Both the position numbers and the translations under genes were made by a program. From Prorocentrum cordatum (lineage: Eukaryota; Sar; Dinophyceae; Prorocentrales; Prorocentraceae), in assembly GCA_963575745.1 (NCBI GenBank), contig CAUYUJ010016059.1, positions 1,862,849-1,926,848 of the forward strand: DNA of 64,000 bases. The letters run 5' to 3'. Below are positions 52,187 to 59,718 of this stretch, piece by piece; within the stretch, counting starts at the first letter, position 1, and each line of letters begins with the position of its first letter. The notes beneath the pieces are model-generated. The model saw nothing but the letters and a program-made list of their open reading frames with translations, did no database searches and was not told the origin of the DNA.

Positions 52187-52600
52187 GGTGCGCCTGTGCG
52201 CAGCCTCGAGCCTTGCCTGTTCAGGCTCCCCAGAGAGCACGTGGCGCTGGTTGGCTTGAGGGAGATCACGGATGAGAACCTCACATATTGGAGCAGGACA
52301 ATGCACAATCAGGCCGTCTCGGGGGCTTCGAAGGAGCAGATCGAGGCCCTCATGGACTTTGCGAGGAATCTCGGCGCGGACGATTTTCACCCTATGATAA
52401 TCAAGACGCAGGAAGTCATGAAAGACCGCGTTGCCGACCGGATCCTGCAGTTTGCGGAGGAGGTGAAGGCCAAGGACAACCAGAGGGCGTTGGCGGCCGC
52501 GCTGAAAAAGGTTGTGCCCACCTTCGGTTTGGCGTCGAAGGACGCGGACCTCGCCGAGCAGCAGATCTTGGCGGCGGAGGAGGACTCAAAAACGGCATAA
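52187..52600 (+). CDS. candidate exon 11, longest helical coding island
   Basis: After the acceptor CTCCAG at 52186, an open frame runs to a TAA at 52598-52600, with about four in five codons ending in G or C. The strongest part starts near 52258 and encodes a helical charged protein (LREITDENLTYWSRTMHNQ, ASKEQIEALMDFARNLGADD, MKDRVADRILQFAEEVKAK, then ALKKVVPTFGLASKDADLAE). It either ends the protein at TAA or splices out just before the stop through a non-GT donor. Dinoflagellates are known to use GC and GA donors, and GA at 52586 would keep the phase of the next exon. An inverted-repeat element begins about 20 nt after the stop. No family recognised. Confidence 0.58.
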   Translation, partial: GAPVRSLEPCLFRLPREHVALVGLREITDENLTYWSRTMHNQAVSGASKEQIEALMDFARNLGADDFHPMIIKTQEVMKDRVADRILQFAEEVKAKDNQRALAAALKKVVPTFGLASKDADLAEQQILAAEEDSKTA

Positions 52601-52619
52601 GCATGAAGTGTCGAAGCTA

Positions 52620-52736
52620 CGTGCGGCTTTCTAGGATCGGCGCTGGACCCCCCTGGCGCCCTGGCCCCCCTGGCCTGATGTGCTTCGCGCTCCAGGGAGT
52701 GGGGCCCAGCGCCGATCCAAGAAATCCGCTCGTGGC
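52620..52736. mobile_element. foldback element with GGATCGGCGCTGG ends
   Basis: TTTCTAGGATCGGCGCTGGA at the left faces, reversed, TTTCTTGGATCGGCGCTGGG at the right (about 27 bp with few mismatches). About 115 bp, beginning 20 nt after the TAA of the candidate exon. Confidence 0.8.
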
Positions 52737-52814
52737 TCCGAAATGTGATGTTCTGCAGTGCTTCTCTGCGGCAGCTCATGACAGCCTCCTATACCATTTT
52801 GCTCGCATTGGCGA

Positions 52815-52935
52815 ATCGAAGCTGGTCGACGCTAATCGACGCTGAATCGACGCTAACCGATGCTAATCAACAACACTCATCGGCACTAAATCGGCGCTAT
52901 CTCATTGATTACCAGACGCTAATCGACACGAGTGC
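52815..52935 (+). repeat. AATCGACGCT minisatellite
   Basis: Degenerate 10-13 bp units, CTAATCGACGCTGAATCGACG. Confidence 0.75.
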
Positions 52936-53003
52936 ACTCTAGAGACGGATTCACGAAGGTATACAGACTCCCATGACTTGGTACCGAAGCGTCTCCCTCG
53001 CAG

Positions 53004-53120
53004 GAGGGCGTGACGGCCAAGACGCACCCGCAGCTCGCGACCGCCCTCGAGATCGTGAAGAAGCTCCGCGAGAACGACGGCGAGCGGAAGCGCCTGCTGG
53101 CCCGCGACGTCCGGCGCGTC
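53004..53120 (+). CDS. candidate exon 12 of the spliced gene
   Basis: The acceptor GCGTCTCCCTCGCAG ends at 53003, and the donor GTGAGG starts at 53121. All 39 codons end in G or C, the sharpest bias in the window. The peptide (EGVTAKTHPQLATALEIVKK, then LRENDGERKRLLARDVRRV) is a basic helix. It starts and ends on codon boundaries, and the following island at 55220 also starts on one. Function unknown. Confidence 0.62.
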
Positions 53121-53197
53121 GTGAGGCCGACGCTCAAACAGCCGTCGGGATCGGGAGGCCCAGGAGGCGCCCTGGGCCGGGATCGAAAAAAGCAACA

Positions 53198-53357
53198 GAC
53201 AGTCGGCCCGGATTAGTAGGTCGACGCTGCCAAAGCAAGGGTACCCTTGTGTCCTGTGTCTCGCGACCCATGCTTCCTGCATTCCTGTGGCAATGTGGCC
53301 CTCGGAAGGGTCTTGTGTCCTCTCGCGTGTCCTGTCCAATCAAGGCCGACTGTACCG
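53198..53357 (+). mobile_element. CAGTCGGCC inverted-repeat element, copy 2
   Basis: The ends ACAGTCGGCC and GGCCGACTGT are exact reverse complements. The interior matches copy 1 at 12524-12684 almost throughout. It lies 77 nt after the candidate exon at 53004-53120. Confidence 0.85.
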
Positions 53358-54489
53358 CTCCCACCACCCATGGGCGTCCCCAGCATCGCCGCAGCGCGTC
53401 CGGCACCGGAGTCTGTGGTGCCTGACGCACCAGGCAGGGGGGCGGTGGCAGGTTCGGGGAGTTACTGGCCGGATTACCGCCCAGGTTCGCAGAGTTAGCC
53501 CGCTCCTCCAGACAATAATCATATACCCCCCCCTTCACGCCTGTATTGTCCCCGCCTCGCCCCCATAACGCCCGTTACCGTTGCGAATAAGAAGTGCATT
53601 CTATAAAAACCGTCCCCAAAACCATCACGATCATCTGGGAGGAGGCGACAGAGATGAGCCTGAGGGAAGGTCGTCCTGAGCGAAACGGGTTTTGGAACTC
53701 GCTGGGCCTTCCCAGGACTATCATTTCATCTTGAATTAGATGAACCAAAGCATAGACATAAATATTTTGGGCTCTGCGATGTCCTCGATCGGCGCTGGGC
53801 GTTCTCCGCACGCCGAGGAGGAGTTTCAGCGCAGATCACAAAAATACGCGCGGACCGCCAGAAGTTTGCTCTTATGCAGTTGTTATCATTCCATGGGAGA
53901 GGCTGCCGAACCAACAGACCCTCAGGGCACGCGTTGCCGCCGAGCTGGTCCCTCCCGCGTCGCCTGCCAGATTCTGGGCACTTCGGGGCCAACACATGGG
54001 TTTCTTTGTTCTCTTAGCGTGCCTCTTGGTAGCAGTCTGACTGCATAGACCTACCTGGATTGCCTAGGACCTTGTGCGATTTCGCTCTCGGGGGCACATC
54101 TGCGATCGATCGGCGTCCTCTGATTGGGATTACCAGTCCGCCCTGAATTCGGCTCAATAGCCCGTGAGTCGGGTTTAATGGCCGTCACGTCTCCATGCAC
54201 GAATACCTCCCAAGCTTGCCTCCCAGTGTATCGCCATGAAGGAAGCGGAGCCCGAGAGAAACGGATCCTAGACCCCGGGCCTTTCCACGGCACCAGATCT
54301 TCATCCTCATTCTCAATCGGTTATTGACGGTGCTGGGGCACGCGGAGGGACCCAGGGGTCCAGAGGCGGCAAAGGATGTCCAGGATCCATTTCCCATTCT
54401 TCATCCCGTTTTTTCGAAGACTTTCATGGGAGCCACCTCTTTACCAAAGCCACCAGATCTCAGATACCGACGTATCCTCATCCGATGTT
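53358..54489. other. no gene seen
   Basis: Mixed sequence. A CGATCGGCGCTGGGCG word at 53787 recalls the 52620 element. No coding bias. Confidence 0.3.
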
Positions 54490-54735
54490 GGTAAGGCTTC
54501 GGGTTGCGCACGGACAGCCCCCCAGGTTGTCCCGGCTGGCCTCAGCAGGCCTCTGAGCAGTCCCAATTAGCTCAAACAGGCCTCCCGAGCAGCCCAGGGC
54601 GGTCTCAACACCTTTGCGCCGCCGTCTCTCGGGGAGCTTGTTGAGGCCGGCTCTGGACTACGCGGGGGCCTGTTGAGGCCAGCCGGGAACATCTGAGGGG
54701 TTGACTATGCGCAACCGAGGGAGAGGTTTGCCATC
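54490..54735 (+). mobile_element. GGTAAGGCT inverted-repeat element, copy 2
   Basis: The left end GGTAAGGCTTCGGGTTGCGC, followed by CCCGGCTGGCCTCAGCAGGC, is mirrored at the right by GCCTGTTGAGGCCAGCCGGG and GCGCAACCGAGG...TTTGCC. Confidence 0.8.
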
Positions 54736-54784
54736 CGGTGATGTCCCAATCGTGGCTTCGTCTCATGACATGGTTTTTTGTTAT

Positions 54785-54985
54785 CATCTAGCGCGTAATG
54801 GTTGTTACTCAGGCGAACCCCGCCCCGGGCAACGGCAAATATCGTATGTCGGGGTGGGGGGGGGGGGGGCTGGACCCCGCCCCACATGCTGGTGCTCGCG
54901 CGCATGGCGTGGTGATCGCAGCGCACCCCCGCCCCGACGTGCCCCACCCCGCCCAAGCGTGTTACCGGTGCCCGGGGCTCTCCCC
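54785..54985 (+). repeat. dispersed GCGCGTAATGGTTGTT repeat, copy 2
   Basis: Shorter relative of 50515-50870, abutting the TACACC element at 54987. Confidence 0.75.
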
Positions 54986-54986
54986 C

Positions 54987-55155
54987 TACACCCTGCGAGA
55001 TGCTTAAGAAATCATGGGTTAAGAAATTCGTAGTCTCAGAACCTGAATAAAAACCCAACATCTCTATTAAAATCTCAGGGTTTACGTTGAAACATTAAGA
55101 ATAATCGAGACTCTGGCCGAAAACTTGGGTTTTCTTAAGCATCGCCTAAGGTGTA
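54987..55155 (-). mobile_element. TACACC inverted-repeat element, copy 3
   Basis: The reverse complement of copies 1 and 2 (AATCATGGGTTAAGAAATTC, ATCGAGACTCTGGCCGAAAA), 169 bp, ending about 60 nt before the candidate terminal exon. Confidence 0.85.
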
Positions 55156-55219
55156 ATCCCAGGTAACGACCTTGCCAGAATGATGTCAGAAGCCCTTCTC
55201 GTTGATCCCCCCAGCGCAG

Positions 55220-55285
55220 CTCGACGACGCGGTTGTCGAGGCGCTGGCGCGCACGCCGCGCGGCGACTCGGGCGCGCCAGACTGA
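55220..55285 (+). CDS. candidate terminal exon with stop
   Basis: GATCCCCCCAGCGCAG provides two possible acceptors; the second, at 55219, gives phase 0. Nineteen of 21 codons end in G or C, reading LDDAVVEALARTPRGDSGAP then D and TGA at 55283-55285. Joined after the exon at 53004 it continues that helix naturally. An inverted-repeat element ends at 55155, about 60 nt upstream. Confidence 0.5.
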   Translation, partial: LDDAVVEALARTPRGDSGAPD

Positions 55286-55334
55286 GGCGGGCGGGGGGCC
55301 AGGCACAGGGTGTCAGGGCATGACGTCGGGGGGG

Positions 55335-55515
55335 ATGGACTCAGGGGAGGAGGCGCTTCGACCCCCAATCGCCCAGTGATCGCCGTCAGGAGTCCGATGA
55401 CCCGCTCGCCCCAGGACTGCGGAATGTCTGCCGGGGGCTTGTCGCAGCTCAATTGACGATTTATCGCCGATTCCGAGTCTATGTTTTCCCCCCTGAGATG
55501 GCCCCCAAGTTAGGA
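55335..55515 (+). repeat. dispersed GATGGGCTCAG repeat, copy 2
   Basis: Matches 36413-36620 by ordered words (GGATGGACTCAG, CAATCGCCCA, TATCGCCGATTCC, TCTATGTTTTCCCC). Confidence 0.6.
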
Positions 55516-55907
55516 CGCAACTCCTCTGAGGCTGATATCTGAATCGGCGCTTGTATTTTCTTAGTCGAGTGCTGGCCTAATCTGGCGGAGTTCCGCTTAA
55601 TTTGGTCTGACTCCGTTTAATCCAGCTCAGTCCCGGGCTGAATCCAGCTTAACCCGGTTCAGTGGCAAGTGAGTCGGGCCTAATAGTGTTCACTCGTTCT
55701 AGCAGTTCTCCGAAAAGCTGCATCCTGATCCTCCAGCTGCTGTGTTTCCTTCGCCCCGCCGCTGCCCCCGTTGGCGAGTTCACGAGGCTGCGCACCCGAA
55801 TACGGTAGGTTCATCTCGTGCTGACGCGGCAGCGACCCCGCCGCGGACGTAGAAGGCCGATCGCCACCAGCGGCCGCTAATCCACCAATGCGGAAAATAT
55901 CTGGCGT
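55516..55907. other. no gene seen
   Basis: Contains degenerate TCCGCTTAATTTGG and CCGTTTAATCC words (55585-55665) and a stretch related to 24210-24260. No gene. Confidence 0.35.
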
Positions 55908-56155
55908 GGTAAGGCTTCGGGCTGCGCACAGACAGTCCCCCAGGTAGTCCCGGCTGGCCTCAACAGCAGGCCCCCCGAGTGGTCCCGATTGGCCTCAACA
56001 GGCCCCCCCGAGTAGTCCCGGGCGGTCTCAACACCCTACCTCCGGCGTCGCCCCTGGGGCGCTCCGCGCCCCAGGGTTCGGGTGCCGCCCCGGACTATTC
56101 GGGGGGCCTGTTGAGGCCATCCCTGGACTATTGCCAAGGCCTTACGGCCAGTGCC
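55908..56155 (+). mobile_element. GGTAAGGCT inverted-repeat element, copy 3
   Basis: The left half is like copy 2. The centre has GGGGCGCTCCGCGCCCC, and the right end reads GGCCTGTTGAGGCC then AAGGCCTTACGG. Confidence 0.75.
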
Positions 56156-56420
56156 GCCGACCCTGAAAACGACGAAGATGAAAACGAGGAGGGGGGGCAG
56201 GGGGAGGAGGATGAGTGGGAAGGTGGAGGAAGGGTGGAGGAGGTGGATGAGGGAGGAGGAGGGGGGAAGGATGTGGAGGAGAAGCAAGAGGAGGAGAAGG
56301 AGGCAGAGGAGAGCAGGATGAGGGTGAGCAGATGGGGGGGAGGACCTTTTTTGGACCTTTTGGCAAGCACAGCGTGCAAAAAAGGGGATCGGGGAAAAAG
56401 AAGGAACAGGGGGGCCAAGC
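56156..56420 (+). repeat. GAG-rich tract after GTGCCGCCGACCCTGAA
   Basis: Purine-rich repeat introduced by the same 30-nt phrase as the tract at 58960. Confidence 0.8.
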
Positions 56421-56539
56421 ACTAGCACCCCAGATGGCTACTCAATAGCAGCCACCTCCGACTCCCCGCCCTCCCCGAAAGGGGAGGTGGGAGAGTGGGT
56501 GGGTACAGGGCTTGCCCCCCTGGCACGCTGTGCTGCAGA

Positions 56540-57185
56540 GAGGGGGGGGGAGAAGGAGGAGGAGGAGGGGGAGGAGGAGGAGGAGGAGGAGGAAGAGGAG
56601 GAGGCCAGAGGCTTTCTTTGGAAAGGCTGGGGCTCTCTTGAGGCCGTCTTGGGCCGTCCAGGGCTCCTCTTGCGCCATCTCGAGGCACTCTTGGAGGCCT
56701 CCTGGGCAATTTGGGGCTCTCCTAGGCTGTCTTGGGGCAGTTTGGGGGCCCCTGGCGAGCCTCTTGGGGCCTCGTGGGGCTGCTTCGGGGCCTCTTGGGG
56801 GCCTCTTGGGGCTGAGAGCTCGAAATGTCCGTTCGGGTCCCCCGTCTGGGCACTCACTCTCCTGGAGCGGTCTTGGGGGCATCTTGGGCCGTCTTGGAGG
56901 CGTCTTGGGCCGTCTTGGGGGCCTCTTGGGCCGTCTTGGCGCGTCCGGAAGCGGAAGAGGCAAGAACGCCGAAATCTTTCAACAATGTATGGGACATCAA
57001 TGATTTTTGCTTTTTGTGGCTCTCGTGGGAAAGCTCCTGGAGGCCTCTTGGGGCGCTTTGCAGGCCTATTGGGCCGTCTGGAGGCCGTCGAGGCGTCTTG
57101 GACAGGACAGATCGTTCGGCGATTCGGGGTTCTCTTGGGGCATTCTTGGCCCGTCTTGGCGCTTTTTGGGGCTCCAGGACTCCCA
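56540..57185 (+). repeat. GGA tract plus GGGCCGTCTTGG minisatellite, block 3
   Basis: (GGA)n at 56545-56605, then CTTGGGGGCCTCTTGGGG and GGCGTCTTGGGCCGTCTTGG units to 57185. Same make-up and order as block 1. Confidence 0.88.
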
Positions 57186-57489
57186 GGGGGGGCGTCGTAT
57201 CTGACCCCCGCCCCCCCTCCGGGACCCCTCCCCGACCCCCCCCCCGCCGGCGGGGGAGGGATCGGAGGGGAGGGATCGAAGGGAAGGGGCTTCCTTTTGA
57301 CTCAATTACGACGTTGCTCAACTTTGCTTTGGCTGGCGCGCTGAGGAGGTCCCTGGGAAAGGGGGGAGCTTCGACGGGCCCAGGGAAAGGGGGGAGGCAG
57401 GCAGGGAAAGGGGACGACGGAGACGACGACCAACGAATGACGGAGATGACGACTTGAACGGATAAGCCCCTCACACACGCCGACAAGGT
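57186..57489. other. no gene seen
   Basis: Starts with C and G runs able to pair (57205-57265), then purine-rich words. No coding bias. Confidence 0.35.
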
Positions 57490-57587
57490 CGGCGGATTCG
57501 GGGGCATGTTGAGGCCAGCTCGGGGGGCATGTAGCCAGCTGGGACTATGGGGGGGGCTGTCTGTTCGCAACCCGCAGCCTTACCGAT
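57490..57587 (+). repeat. right half of a GGTAAGGCT element
   Basis: GCATGTTGAGGCCAGCTCGG and GGGGGCTGTCTGTTCGCAAC then CGCAGCCTTACC. Confidence 0.65.
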
Positions 57588-57647
57588 CGACAAGCCGCCG
57601 ATCATGAAAGATCGAGCGGTCCACGCGGTGTCAGAAGTCAAGGCCAG

Positions 57648-57820
57648 GGCTGTTCAGGAGGGAAAGAACACAGAGACACAATGAATCGTCGATCCCACCA
57701 GAACATGTAGGAAAATGTAGGAACTGGGGGGAAAGACGAAAGCCCAGAAGATATGGGGAAATATGGGGAATCTGGTTATTTGTGCCTATTCATTTGTGTG
57801 TCCCAGTTCCCCTTCATGTT
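57648..57820 (+). repeat. 165-bp dispersed repeat, copy 3
   Basis: Same family (CAGAGACACAATGAATCGTCG, GGGGAAATATGGGGAATC, TTCATTTGTGTGTCC, CCCCTTCA), the most diverged copy. It begins GTTCAGGAGGG. Confidence 0.8.
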
Positions 57821-58744
57821 GGCCAGGCAGAGCCTGGCCAGCATCGGCGCAGGTTTATACTGGACGCCTTCTGGCGTTGGTGCGGGAGGCGTGCGCCGCT
57901 CCTGCCTGAGCGTTCTGCCGGCACGTGTGTCGGCACAAGTCTGTGCCATGCTTAAGGGTAGGGCTTCTATTTGTCTCGATGCCGGTGGGCACCAGCGATG
58001 CATCCACGCCGAGCCTGACCAGGCCGATCCTGGGACCAGGATCGGTGTACGTCTTCAAGGGAGGAAGAGCCACCCACCCTCAGCACGGTTTGTTTATAGA
58101 GCAGTTGCGCGCTCACTAGGCAGATAACATTATTTTGTTCGATGATGTCTTCGGCAGCGTCTATTGAAGGGCAATCGTTCTGCGGGTGCTTCTTGTGTGC
58201 CCTTCCCGGGGAAGGGACAGTTGAGACAGCGGCGACTCTCCTGCCCTTGGGGATCGGGGTCCTTTCGAGCGCGTCCGTCTTCTCAACATCCGTCTTCTCG
58301 GCAGCCCTGCTTCTTGAATCTGTATGGGCAAAGCCCCAGACTCGAGTTCGCCGGGACTCGGGTTTACCGACGCGCCTTGACGGCCCCGGTCTCGTGGGAT
58401 GTGTGTGCAGCGGGAGTCCGCGTCAAATTTCCGACGGGGACTCCTCGTCGTCCTGACGGCCCCGTCAGGCCATCCCGAGGCCCCCGAGCCCGAGCTTCGT
58501 GTCTCGACCCCTCCCGGAGTCCCTCCTGCGCTCTCCGAGGCGGGCCCAGTCGTGGCGACGAGGAGCCTCCCGGAGGCCCCAGAGCACGGCGAGGAGGCGC
58601 GAATATAATCGCGCCCCGCGCATCGCGGGGCGCGATGCGCGAAGTGAGGTGGCCTGGCTTCGTTGGGCCAGGCGTGACCCGTCGGAGCACCCGTATCCCC
58701 TCGGCCCCCGCTGCGGCGATCCCAGACCGGTGCCGTCAAGATGT
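57821..58744. other. no supported gene
   Basis: GC-rich. 57995-58060 resembles 17836-17860 (GATCCTGG/GACCAGGATCGGTG words). Frames on both strands are open but not consistently biased. Confidence 0.35.
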
Positions 58745-58920
58745 TTCCAGGATGTCGACCCCCAGGGGTCTCGACCCATCCCAGAGCCCCGCCGTCATTG
58801 TTTTTTTCATAAAGTCGATCCCCAGAGGTCTCATCGGGTACCGGCTTCTCGTCCCGAGTCCGTGTTTGACGGTCCGGGGTCCCGTAAGGGCCCCCCGAGG
58901 TCGAAAATAGCGAACACAAA
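58745..58920 (+). repeat. dispersed GTCGACCCCCAGAGG repeat, longest copy
   Basis: ATGTCGACCCCCAGGGGTCT, a second GTCGATCCCCAGAGGTCTC, and GTCCGGGGTCCCGTAAGG followed by CCCCCGAGGTCG. Confidence 0.7.
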
Positions 58921-58959
58921 TCCCGTTTTGATTGTGAAGGCTTTACGGCTTGTGCCGCC

Positions 58960-59521
58960 GACCCTGAAGACGACGACGAGGACGACGTGGAGGAGGAGTG
59001 GGAGGAGGAGCAGGCGGAGGAGGACGCGGAGGACGCGGTGGAGCAGCAGGAGTGGGAGGAAGAGGATGCGGAGGAGGATGAGGAGGAGGACCAGGGGCAG
59101 GGAGAGGACGGGGAGGAAGGAGCAGTGGGAGGACCAGGATAACGGGAGTCGGAGGAGCAGGAGAAGCAGGAAACCGCGGAGTTGGGGGAGGAGGAGGGGC
59201 AGGAAGATGAGGAGGACGGGAAGGACGAGGTCGAGGTAAGGTTGCGGAGGGCCAGAAGAAGGCACACGAGGGAGGGGGGGAGCATGAGGAGGAGGAGGAG
59301 GAGGAGGAAGAGGAGGATGAGGATGATCAGGAGGATGAGGATGATGAGGATGACGATGCGAAGGAGGGGAATGAGGAGGCGGGACAGGGTGAGGAACAGG
59401 AGGAAGAGCAGGAGGAACAGAAAGAGGAGGAGGGAGGGTTACGCTTGAGCAGGAGCGGGAGGATGCGGGAGAGCATGCGGAAGACGAGGAGGGGGAGTTG
59501 GGGCAGAAGGAGGTCGAGAAG
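58960..59521 (+). repeat. purine-rich GAG/GAC tract
   Basis: Degenerate GAG, GAC and GGA triplets cover about 560 bp. The tract is preceded at 58937-58985 by a phrase (GTGCCGCCGACCCTGAA and flanks) that also precedes the purine tract at 56170. All frames across it are low-complexity Glu/Asp/Arg or Ser/Leu, so I do not call a gene. Confidence 0.8.
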
Positions 59522-59718
59522 GGTTTTTTTGAGCTCTACGCTCTGCACCGCAACATTCTGCCTGGCCCTCTACTGCGGGGGGAGAGGGACAGATGTGGGC
59601 CAGCAGGGCCAGGTGTCAGACGAAAACCGACACAGTCCCTGCAGGCAGAAAGGAAGTGGGCGAGGAAAAACTCGCCACGGCAGACACCTGGGCCGAAAAA
59701 GATGGCCAGGAGAGCCGA
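59522..59718 (-). other. possible 3' untranslated region of the retrotransposon
   Basis: This is the stretch just downstream of the polyprotein stop. It ends, in element orientation, at a run of seven A (the T run at 59524-59530), after which purine-rich repeat DNA begins. The A run could be a short element tail, but it is too short to be decisive. Confidence 0.25.

Noticed and set aside
58161-59285. 374-aa Ser-rich minus-strand frame
   Set aside because: Half is the complement of the GAG tract; the rest has no recognisable domain or bias.
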